Source: Gymnopilus junonius (lineage: Eukaryota > Basidiomycota > Agaricomycetes > Agaricales > Galerinaceae). From it: a DNA stretch of 14,931 nt. Where the stretch lies: positions 1-14,931 of the forward strand of contig JADNYJ010000730.1 in the NCBI GenBank assembly GCA_015501075.1, read 5' to 3'. The translations under genes were made by a program, and so were the position numbers. Shown one piece after another: positions 1 through 7,955 of this stretch. The notes below the pieces were generated by a model. The model saw only the letters and a program-made list of their open reading frames with translations. It was not told the origin of the DNA and did not search any database. Position 1 is the first letter of the stretch, and every line of letters starts with the position of its first letter.

Positions 1-53
1 GGGTTTTCGGACGATGATGTCGTGGAAGTTGGGCGGGGTTGGCGAATTATAAT

Positions 54-284
54 TCAGCGCAGATTATGGCGGTGAAGGGGTTGAATAGGTGCATTATTTT
101 TTTTTTCATGGCCTGTTTTCTGGAATTCTGATATCGGGTTTGTTACCTCTTTTCCTAGTTCTTTTTGCCCCAGATTTTGGGGTACGCCGATACTGAACAC
201 GTTGTTGAGAATATTACGATTCGGGTCCCTGTGTGGCAGCGAGCAGTCATTGAGTAACGGTGCAAGTGGGTCTTTTGGATTCAT
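54..284 (-). CDS. possible first exon of a divergent unknown gene
   Basis: An open frame of 76 codons begins with ATG at 284 and runs leftwards to a stop at 54. I recognise no family. It is hydrophilic and rich in Pro, Asn and Lys. It lies head-to-head with the pyrophosphokinase gene, leaving about 555 bases for promoters. It could be the first exon of a gene continuing beyond the left edge: the strand holds a weak GTAACA donor after the GAG codon near 150 and branch-like CTGAAT/CTAAT sequence close to the edge, but no convincing acceptor in the window. A chance open frame is equally likely. Confidence 0.2.
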   Translation of the reverse strand: MNPKDPLAPLLNDCSLPHRDPNRNILNNVFSIGVPQNLGQKELGKEVTNPISEFQKTGHEKKNNAPIQPLHRHNLR

Positions 285-839
285 TTCCTCGGCACGGGGT
301 TTTCTTTCCTTCCATCTTCCCTGTCGCCTGCAGTGTTTCTTATCTGCTGTACTTTACATCCTTTGACTATGTTCTTTTTTGCATGCTTATCTACTACGTC
401 CCTCATTAATGTCATCCATATAGATATTTCTAAGTAGACTAGATACTATTCACAAATAGTAACACCCTCGACTGGCCGAGACTAATTGCATAGCCATCTT
501 TTTGATTGACCGTTTCATCAACATGACCATCTCTCATTGGCGTTGTGCTCAGCGGCAACGAGCAACGTTCGCACATGTTCACACCAGGCGACCAATAGAG
601 AAAGGTTACGGAATGGACGAGGCGCTGGGAGGTCCGGCACAGGCATTCCGGTGGCTGTGACGCTTATTTGGGGAAAGCAAACAAATGTGATTCTGTGATA
701 ATTTTTGTCTCTGGCGCATCTCCCGCTTTTTCTGTTTTTCTTCTTTGTTTCGGTTCACCAACCTTTTTCCTCTCCTTGATGCAATCGCAGTAGTTTATAT
801 ATTTCCTCCTTTTTTATTCTCCTTCGCTGTCAATCCATT
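285..839 (+). promoter_or_regulatory. promoter and 5' leader of the pyrophosphokinase gene
   Basis: No gene is seen here. A CCAAT motif lies at 592-596. A pyrimidine-rich stretch runs from about 719 to 780, as is common just upstream of transcription starts in filamentous fungi. A TATA-like run (TTTATATATTT) at about 794-804 is only some 40 bases before the ATG at 840, so it may lie within the leader rather than act as a true TATA box. Confidence 0.4.
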
Positions 840-2505
840 ATGTATCACAACAACGGTATCCGAATCCTAGCTGGTCTGTCTCATCGCTGTCTTGCCTTTG
901 TGTCGCTCGTCTGACTCTTTGCAGGGAATAGCCACCCGAGCTCGCCCAAGCAGTGGCCGAGCGGTGAGCTGCTTCTCCATGAGTTGCGCTCATGGCGCAT
1001 TAGGAATTTCAGTGATTCATGTCACCACCCCTTCCCTTTGCCCCTCTCCCTCCCACTTCCCTTCCCCCTCTTCCCCCCTTCTTTCTCATACAGGCTCAAT
1101 GTCCCCCTCGTCCCCGTCACCGTCAAAAAGTTCTCCAACGGCGAAACCAACGTCAAGATCTCCGAGTCCGTGCGGGACGAGGACGTGTTCATCATCCAGT
1201 CCGGCTGCGCGACGTCAACGACAACTTTATGGAGCTCCTCATCCTCATCTCCGCGTGCAAGACCGCTTCGGCCAGGCGGATCACCGCTGTCATCCCCTGC
1301 TTCCCGTATGCGAGGAACGACAAGAAGGAAAAGAGCCGCGCGCCGATTACGGCCAAGTTGGTGGCGAATATGTTGACGGTCGCGGGGCCGACCATGTTAT
1401 CACCATGGACCTCCATGCGAGCCAGATTCAGGGCTTCTTCGATATCCCGGTGGATAATCTATGGTCGGAGCCGCTGATGATTGGGTATGTGAAGCGCCAT
1501 ATCCGGGATGGGAGAATGGGATCATCGTCAGTCCGGATGCTGGCGGTGCTAAACGGTGCGTCAATGCCCTATACCCCCTTGTGTGCTGTTCCTACCTCTC
1601 CTACTCCCTCTTCCTCTTCCTCCTCCTTCGCTGCTCCCTCTCACTCTACTCCGCTTGCGGAGCTTGTGGATTATACTTATGTACTTTTTTTTCTCTTGTC
1701 CTATTTTTTTTTTCTATAAAGAGTGACTGCGATGGCGGATAAACTTGGGATCGAGTTCGCCATCATCCATAGGAAGCGGGAGGGCAGGTCGCTCTCCGCC
1801 CCTGAGCGCATGGAGATCCTGGTGGGAGATGTGAAAGACAAGGTGAGAATACACCGTTTACCTCCTTCGCATGTATTTTACCGTTTTTCTCACTGTCTCC
1901 GATATTTTTTTTGGTAGGTCGCTATTCTCCTCGATGATATGATCGATACGGGGAATACACTGGCACTAGCTGTGAAGACTCTCCATGAAAAGGGCGCCAA
2001 GTCCATCATTGCTCTGATTTCGCATGGTTAGTTTCGACGTGAACATATTTATTTACGAGCGATGACGTCATTGACTGCTTCCCTTTCGGTTCAGGGCTTC
2101 TTTCGGGAGACAACTCCCAATTGGATGATCTCCCCATGAACAGACTGGTGGTACGTGCGCTCTCTCTGTCCACATGTCACTGGAGGACGACAACGCTCAT
2201 CTTTATTGGTTTCTTCTCTCATCAGGTCACCAACACCATCCCTCAAAAAGAACACCAAAAATCATGCAAAAAGTTGGTGACGATCGACGTCAGCCCCACT
2301 ATTGCTGAGAGCATCCGCCGCACACACAACGGCGAGAGCATCAGTCTGCTCTTTGGAGAGTGGGCTGAGACGTCGGGTGTTGAGATTATGTAAGTGGTGT
2401 CTTTTTTCTCTCTCTTTTTGATTTATTTATATTCTAATGTATTGTAGTACGAATGGACTCAAAATCCGAGACGAAGAGTTTGCGCCGCATGTGATGGAGG
2501 AGTGA
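840..2505 (+). CDS. PRS: ribose-phosphate pyrophosphokinase (PRPP synthetase), with four frameshifts
   Basis: Makes PRPP from ribose-5-phosphate and ATP for nucleotide, histidine and tryptophan synthesis in the cytosol. Exons: 840-873, 925-963, 1094-1555, 1722-1842, 1918-2026, 2095-2150, 2226-2389, 2448-2505. Family landmarks in order are GNSHP near the N-terminus, [69 protein letters not shown], the PRPP-binding loop [14 protein letters not shown] and [10 protein letters not shown]. The spliced exons total 1043 nt. Four single-base losses interrupt the frame, near 937 (after NSH-P), 1208 (SGC|DVND), 1385 (VAG|DHV) and 1510 (HIRD|ENG). Restoring four bases gives 1047 nt, exactly 349 codons. 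Exons 4-8 read through every splice without a break. The start at 840 puts [15 protein letters not shown] at the family's usual N-terminus. Whether this is a pseudogene or a sequence with homopolymer errors cannot be decided here. Confidence 0.9.
964..1093 (+). other. pyrimidine-rich intron 2 of the pyrophosphokinase gene
   Basis: This 130-nt intron runs from GTGAGC to CAG. Its last 70 bases are almost pure C/T with repeated CCCTTCC/CTTCCC units. It is longer than most introns in the window (40-90 nt). The long chance open frames here, including one running 892-1719, arise because such sequence lacks stop codons. Confidence 0.75.
1556..1721 (+). other. long pyrimidine-rich intron 3 of the pyrophosphokinase gene
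   Basis: This 166-nt intron (GTGCGT to AAG) is the longest clearly supported intron in the window. It contains a CTC/TTC microsatellite-like tract at about 1585-1652 and T-rich sequence before the acceptor. The splice joins CG|A GTG ACT, giving AKR-VTA across the conserved SPDAGGAKR motif, which supports these borders. Confidence 0.75.
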
Positions 2506-2577
2506 TACAGTTCGGAGTGGCAGTATTGTACCTGTAGAAGTTATTCAACGTTTCACTTTCAAGGCGTAGAAACCAGG

Positions 2578-2631
2578 TGAGAAAGAAAAGAAAAGGAAGA
2601 AAGGGAAGGACGGAGGGAAAAGCAGAAGAAC
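2578..2631 (+). repeat. polypurine tract
   Basis: About 54 bases are almost entirely A and G, with GAAA/GGAAGA units and very few C residues, just downstream of the pyrophosphokinase stop codon. It is low-complexity sequence in the probable 3' UTR or flank. No function is evident. Confidence 0.6.
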
Positions 2632-2694
2632 TTTTTTTTTGTTTATTACATATTCTTCCCTCTCAGCAGTCATTCCTCAATGTAAAGCAATATC

Positions 2695-2710
2695 TACATA
2701 CATACATACA
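2695..2710 (+). repeat. TACA tetranucleotide microsatellite
   Basis: Four perfect tandem copies of TACA lie in the intergenic region downstream of the pyrophosphokinase gene. It is short and probably polymorphic, with no sign of function. Confidence 0.6.
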
Positions 2711-3161
2711 AGCACTATCAAGTATTTCACTTTCTGGTGGTCGGTGGGTTGGACCTTGTCTTGATCTTTTTCCGAGTTTGTTGGTGGCTTTAGAATTGGT
2801 CCCGGTCACAGGAAAAAAGACACCAAACCAAGATTTGCTTCTTCTTGCTTCTTTTTCCCTTCTAGTTCGTCCGGAGTGCGCTGAGCGAGCCCGTCATTCT
2901 GTCAGCAACGATGCCAAAATTGAAATCGGTCCGCAATCCTACACGTGATGCTGAAGCCCTTCGCCCGAACTATCGAATTCGAAACGTTGAAACTTGACTC
3001 TGAGTCAACTTGGCTTTCCTAGGACTGCAACTCCCCCATATAACCGGAGATTTCAAAGCAAAAACACCACAATCGCTTAAAAATGAGGCGCTTTCCCCAC
3101 TACGAGTGGGTGCCGTAAGGGCATTTTGTCAGCCCTTGCCTTTCGTATGTCTTCTTTGCAA

Positions 3162-3169
3162 TATAAATA
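3162..3169 (+). promoter_or_regulatory. candidate TATA box of the 7-TM gene
   Basis: TATAAATA lies 103 bases before the proposed start codon at 3272. A second candidate, TATAAA at 3193-3198, is 31 bases further downstream. Confidence 0.4.
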
Positions 3170-3271
3170 GTAAATCGAAGTTGTGTAGTACTTATAAACG
3201 GGGCCTCAGGTTGAAAGTCTGAATCCAAGACTGCCTCGGTGTAGATCATACTCCTACAGTGCCCCCCAGCC

Positions 3272-4630
3272 ATGCAAGTTGATGATAGCGGTACTCTACA
3301 GTCAGAGAAACATGCGCATAATGCGTTCTTTGGATCTCTCATAAAATCGGGCTCATTTGGTCTGTGCAATTCGTCATACTCTCGGGTGGATTAAAAAATG
3401 ATCTACTTACTTATTCATATGCATATTATTAATCATCCAGGGATTTTACTGTGTGGTGTTCGTCTTGTATCTATATCTGCTTCGTCGGAGACGGACACAA
3501 GAAACTCGCGTCCTCGCTGTTCCCCTCGCTGTTCTCTTTGGCATGTGTACCATCTCTGAGGGTATTGATGTTGCCGTACAGTTCTTGGTCCTGGTTAGTC
3601 CATTTGGTTTGTTTTTAATCCTTGTGGGCACAGATTGATGTGGCTACCTGTTATATCTTATCGTTTTATCAGTTTCCAAAAGATAACCCTACGATTAGAT
3701 ATAACTTCAACGTCGTTGGGATGGGACTGTACACTTTGATTGATCTGATGTGTGAATGCATTTTGGTAAAGTCCTGGTCTTCTTTTTTGGGGGGCTTTGA
3801 ATTCATGCAACCAAAAACTTTCCAATTGCTATTTAGATCTACCGGTGCTGGATTATGTGGAAAGGCAGGCCTCTTTTAACAGTTGTCCCCTCTATATTGG
3901 CTTTTGCATCCTTCGGTTTGTGTCTCTCTCTTAGAATGTTCCTAGGACTAATTTTTTTCGACTTGAACATACTATAGCTACAGGCTTCGCCGTTTTCGCA
4001 GGTCTGTCAAGTAAATCTGCTCGCAAACAAGCTCTGCCCATGTCCCCTTGGTGGACATCCTTCTGGATGGCATCATTTGCCCTCTCAATGTCTGTCAACT
4101 TTATCCTCACCAGCCTTCTCATAGCGAGAGTGTGGCTCCTCTATAACTCAGTGAGCGATACACCGGGTCATGTCACTCGCGTGCATTTTGGGCGCATTAT
4201 TACGGCCCTCGTCGAATCAGGAGCCGTGCTATTCTTTTTCCAAACCCTTTATCTTGTCAATTTCTGTCTCGGAAACCCCGTTTGATGTGGATAGCTCGCC
4301 TTGTGCTATGGTCTATGTGCGTCATGTCACAGTTTTCCTTGGTCTTTTTCTTTCAAATCACTGACTCGGGCTACTATTTATTAGGGAATAACGCCGACGT
4401 TCTTATATGTTATCATTGCTCTGAGAGATACTGTGAATCCTATCCACACCAACGAATTGCCGACCCATCTTTACTTCATCGACCGCGACCGCGACCATGA
4501 CCATGCTACGCACGTCTCCTCCGCTACAGTGACTGTCGAACTCGGCCGCACAAGTATGTATAGCGAGGGCGCCTTTTCATCTGAAGAGAAAGACGATATT
4601 GAGGCCCGGCATGAAAACTCTGATCCCTAG
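3272..4630 (+). CDS. 7-TM membrane protein, uncharacterised Agaricomycete family (frameshifted)
   Basis: Proposed exons: 3272-3385, 3441-3593, 3634-3765, 3837-3915, 3978-4316, 4385-4630. The product has seven hydrophobic segments: CVVFVLYLYLL; the region after RTQETRV; GMGLYTLIDLMCECIL; TVVPSILAFAS; the long WWTSFWMASFALSMSVNF segment; ITALVESGAVLFFF; and ITPTFLYVIIALRD. The order IYRCWIMW, then LLIARVWLLY, then ALVESGA, then GITPT matches a large family of uncharacterised mushroom 7-TM proteins; this is from memory of the family pattern. The tail is hydrophilic, with an Asp/Arg/His run. The frame breaks at CCCC 4276-4279: dropping one C joins FCLGNP to FDVDSSPCAMVY and on to GITPT. The exon 1/2 join is also uncertain. 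Intron 5 has two in-frame acceptors six bases apart (3977 or 3983), and intron 2 is only 40 nt. Function is unknown; a receptor-like role is a guess from topology alone. Confidence 0.7.
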
Positions 4631-5241
4631 GCGAGGATTTCACGCTTTCTTGTCTGCCTGGATAACGTTTTCGTCCAACTTAATTTGTATTTGTATCCTT
4701 TAATTTGCGGCCCCGTTATCGATTAATACGACACAAATAGAGCTTTATTATCATCCACATGGTTCTCAAAATCTGTATATAATGGGCTTTGATTCATTAG
4801 TTTGGGTGTTTAGTCGCCCGTCCTTTTCTTTCGAGACAAATGAACAGCCGAGCCTGTCGGGCACCAAGACTCTAGGTGCGGGGATAATCTGTTCTGTCCA
4901 GAATGCATCTGGGTATAGTTTCTAGTTTTCTTGAACTCAAGAATTTCTTGGTATCTAGTTTTCATATTAATTATCCCCTTCAAAGGCGTTGGTCAGTCAG
5001 CTGTGCGCTTGTGCGCCTGGTCACCGACGACCTCGGATGGTTTTCCAGAATTCCGGTCCATGGGGGGGGTGTCTCGATTTTGTGGGATTGAATTGTATTG
5101 TAAATGAAGCCTCTCATGACGAGTCGTTGAATCAAAGCAGTGCTTTTTTCTGCGGCTCGGGCTGCTAATGGTAAGACTAACATTTCAGTCAGTTCTGAAC
5201 CGACAATTATTTACTATGAGGATTAGGCCATTCTCAGTTGT
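4631..5241. other. intergenic region, no convincing gene
   Basis: This is AT-rich sequence between the 7-TM gene and the convergent small gene at 5242-5683. Open frames on both strands (for example 4903-5091 + and 4980-5183 -) lack any family signature. A short intron-like block with donor GTAAAT and branch CTGAC ending in TTAG lies near 5180-5215 on the minus strand, but no consistent reading frame joins its flanks. Confidence 0.4.
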
Positions 5242-5683
5242 CTAGAAGAAACAAGAATCGACTTTTAGCTTGTTTGACGCCTGGGAACTCTTTCCTTCTT
5301 CTGAATCTCGACCTAGGCTTCGGCTTATATTCCCCGCAAAAGCCTGTTCGAGCGTTAACCCGGCAATATCCTCCGCGCTTGACAGGCGCCAAGGTTTTGG
5401 AATGTGGGGAGGGATTACGTTGTCGAGATTTTTATCGGTCACCCAGTCCAATTGCACTGGACCGTGAGTCCAGGTACTGATTGATGGATTTTGTCGTATT
5501 GAGTGTTCTCGGTCCTCCTGCCTCCTCTTGCCTAATGTCAAAGGTGCTCATTGCAAAGTCGGCAGGTCAGTTATACATATTACCCCCTCATGTCGACCCG
5601 AGCCACCGACTGGCGCGGATGGGTAGGAACGGGTTAACTTTCTTGCAAATCCCGTCTGGCTTTAGCGATCCGCTGTAATCCAT
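5242..5683 (-). CDS. small unrecognised protein, two-exon model
   Basis: I do not recognise this protein. The model starts at ATG 5683 in a good context (GCGATGG). Exon 1 is 5683-5598 and encodes a start MDYSGSLKPDGICKKVN. Intron 1 is 5597-5477 (121 nt, GTCGAC to CAG). Exon 2 is 5476-5242, ending in TAG. The total is 321 nt, 106 residues. Phase 2 joins WLG to TWTHGPVQLDWVTDKNL, and the next part includes VIPPHIPKPWRLSS and EDIAGLTLEQAFAGN. The Pro/Trp-rich composition looks like real coding sequence rather than a chance frame. There is no signal peptide or membrane segment. The last 25 residues are polar and may be intron read-through: a GTCGAG donor lies after the SLG codons. It could be a complete small gene or the remnant of a longer one. 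Confidence 0.35.
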
Positions 5684-6325
5684 CGCGATCCAAAAAGAAA
5701 AGGATACAGTGGTATTTCGCAAAGCATTTTGAGGAATAATTCCCTCTGAAGACACCATAGAAGCCTCAAAGACTGTTTGTAGCCCGACTAAGATCTTCGG
5801 TTAGTATAGCCAATGGACGTGCGCGCGTGAGCCGTTGTTCTTGGCCGTCTAAAAATAGAAACGGTATGTAAGTCTGGTTTAAGTCAGGACCTCTCATTAG
5901 TCCTGGACCATGATCAAAACCACAGCTCTTAGTTCTCGAGACGACTGGTCAATCCTGACCGTTCCAAGACACTCTTGGTCCGAAGACTTTAGTCTATGGA
6001 ACTCTTGAAGCTTTGTATTCATCTCGCCTGTGGCCAAAATGTCAGGGACGACTAGTTCAAATTCCTCCAATTTCAAGGCACTATCCGACTTCTAGATTAC
6101 ATACGGCCAGTCAAAATTGCGCATCATAGTCTTGGCGTCATGATGTTCATTCTGGATCCGAACAACCGACCACGACCGAGTTCCCTGCAGCCTTCCAAGA
6201 AAATGTCAAATATGTAGTATAAAGAGCTTTTGGTTCTGCCGACCTCTCTTTGCAAATTTTTGCTTTACCAATTATCTGTAATCCCCCCCTCCCCCAATAC
6301 TATTCCTCCTTGTGAAAACAAGACA
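5684..6325. promoter_or_regulatory. intergenic promoter region upstream of the chitin deacetylase gene
   Basis: No open frame of note. This region separates the divergent small gene (start 5683) from the deacetylase (start 6326) and so should hold both promoters. TATAAAG at 6218-6224 is the clearest element. A loose inverted repeat (GTCAGGACC and TCCTGGACC) lies at about 5883-5909. The C-rich leader CCCCCCTCCCCC sits at about 6284-6295. Confidence 0.45.
6218..6224 (+). promoter_or_regulatory. TATA box of the chitin deacetylase gene
   Basis: TATAAAG lies 102 bases before the start codon at 6326, a normal distance for a TATA element followed by a leader of 60-70 bases. Confidence 0.5.
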
Positions 6326-7657
6326 ATGTTATCGCTAGCAACTTTCAGCGCGCTCTTTATCGCGTTCTTGGGAGCTACTGCCGTCCCGACCCCATTCGAC
6401 CCCATCGAGGCTCTTGAGCGAAGGCAACTCGCCAGAGTCTATACGAGCTGCACTGTTCCCAATACTGTTGCTCTCACTTTCGTATGTTGCTCTCGTCATC
6501 CTTTCTCTCGTCTCACTGAGATGTCTTGCCTTCATCTAGGATGATGGTCCCTGGGTCTACGAGTAAGGCCGCCACGTCTCTATATAACACATGGCTCTAA
6601 CAGAAACTCGAGGTATGATGTCGTCAAGGCCCTAGATGCTGCCGGCGCGAAGGGTACATTCTTCGTTAGTGAGTCATGGACGTCTATAGTATTTCCTAGT
6701 TGTTTGCTGACGTTAGATGTTTTGATAGATGGAAACAATTGTGCGATTATTGCCGTTCCAGAACCTTTATATTCTTATAAAGCTTCTCCTAGACGAATGC
6801 ATTTACAATACCGACGAAATGAATCGTCTCAAATATGTGCATGACCACGGGCATATGCTTGGTTCGCACACATGGGCACATAAAGACCTTACTACTCTTA
6901 CCTGGGATCAAAGTAAGGTTCACTTTGGCTAGAGAATGACATTTGACTCATGTCCGCAAACAGTTCATGATGAGATGTGGCGTGTTGAGCGTGAGTAGTA
7001 GGCACCTCCCTGAGCCATATGGAGCTCACGTATCCCCGTGTATATAGTGGCTTTGTCGAGGATAGTGGGCGTCTATCCGGCTTTCATGCGACCTCGTGAG
7101 TGCCTTTTTTATTTTCTCTAACAGTTCTGCTTATCCTCTTCTGTTAGCCTACGGAAATTATAACGATTTGGTTCTACAAGCCTCAGCAATCCGTGGCCAA
7201 TCCGTGGCAACCTGGGACTTCGAGTACGTTATTAAATCATTTCTTCCGGTGCATATTTGGATTATTGGCTGACACGACATCTGGTAGTTCTCAAGATTCT
7301 CTCGGAGCTTCCGTACAAACCTCTGAAAACCTTTATACCAGCACGATCGCAAGGCACCCACAGAACCTTCTAGCTCTCAACCACGAAACCATTGGTAATT
7401 TTACATCTATTGGCGCCGAAGCCAGATCACTAATCCCAGTCCGTTCATACAGAAACTACTGTACACCAAGTGTTACCTTTTGCTATTCAAAAGCTGCAAG
7501 CGGCCGGGTACAGGCTCGTTACACTTGCTGATTGTGTAGGACTGCCTGCATACCAGAGTACCTCCGCTCCTGGTACACCTGACGTGAGCCTTCACTAGTT
7601 TTTTTCTATCGATAACTTTGCTCACAGACCATTTTCCAGTCTACCTGGCACTGCTAA
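6326..7657 (+). CDS. chitin deacetylase, carbohydrate esterase family 4 (polysaccharide deacetylase)
   Basis: Secreted enzyme that removes acetyl groups from chitin in the cell wall, giving chitosan. Eleven exons: 6326-6481, 6540-6562, 6604-6668, 6729-6740, 6793-6912, 6964-6990, 7048-7095, 7148-7223, 7288-7394, 7453-7583, 7628-7657; 795 nt, 264 residues, no frame break. Residues 1-19 form a signal peptide ending ATA-V, followed by a short propeptide-like stretch to ERR33. All five CE4 motifs are present: TFDDGP (51-56, catalytic base and metal Asp), GSHTWAH (109-115, metal His111 and His115), RPPYG (149-153), WDFDS (173-177) and LALNHE (204-209, catalytic His208). The fungal GNNYECIYN segment is at 83-91. 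It ends STWHC with no GPI signal or chitin-binding module, so a soluble or wall-associated secreted protein is inferred. Exons of 12, 23, 27 and 30 nt are unusually small but each is needed to keep the motifs in frame. Confidence 0.95.
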
Positions 7658-7955
7658 AAGAATCTTTCACAAATTTCTAACGAACGAATACGCCAGACTA
7701 TGCTTTTCGGACTTTATCACGAATTATTATGACCCTTACCACTTTACGGTACATCACAGATTCAAGTAATAGTGGACTCTTATTAGTACAGTTGTCATGT
7801 TTCTTCTTAATGAAAGCAATATTCGTACACATTATTCGAAACCATTACCATTTTACACCTTTTACATGTTTTTCACCATTGAAAGACTTCGGAGGTATCA
7901 CAATTATGTGATAGTTCAATTCTTCCATCTTGAAACCATCTCCCAATAATGTTGG
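7658..7955. other. short convergent intergenic region
   Basis: 298 bases separate the stop codons of the deacetylase (+) and the dioxygenase (-). The sequence is AT-rich and should hold both polyadenylation regions. No gene is seen; the open frame at 7729-7911 has no family signature. Confidence 0.5.

Larger units (their letters stand above)
2506..3271 (+). other. intergenic region with purine tract, TACA repeat and TATA boxes
   Basis: This holds the 3' end of the pyrophosphokinase transcript and the promoter of the 7-TM gene. A purine-rich tract of about 55 bases (2578-2631) is followed by T-rich sequence. Four tandem TACA units occupy 2695-2710. TATAAATA at 3162-3169 and TATAAA at 3193-3198 lie about 110 and 79 bases before the ATG at 3272, so either could be the core promoter of the next gene. 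The open frame at 2577-2948 comes from low-complexity sequence and I do not regard it as a gene. Confidence 0.5.

Noticed and set aside
1192..1416. Minus-strand open frame opposite PRPP synthetase exon 3
   Set aside because: Antisense shadow of a conserved coding exon.
892..1719. Long plus-strand open frame of 275 codons, and overlapping frames at 984-1376 and 1019-1477
   Set aside because: They run through pyrimidine-rich introns and switch between frames of the frameshifted PRPP synthetase exons; only the exon segments match the family.
2577..2948. Plus-strand open frame of 123 codons
   Set aside because: It begins in a polypurine tract encoding only Lys/Arg/Gly/Glu, continues into unrelated sequence and has no family signal.
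3100..3369. Minus-strand open frame of 89 codons opposite the 7-TM promoter and exon 1
   Set aside because: It overlaps the promoter and first exon and shows no recognisable protein character.
4980..5183. Minus-strand frame as a downstream exon of the small gene at 5242-5683
   Set aside because: A plausible short intron lies nearby, but no splice combination keeps the frames joined without a stop.
5875..5915. Loose inverted repeat around GTCAGGACC / TCCTGGACC
   Set aside because: Short and imperfect, with no terminal position relative to any element; probably chance.
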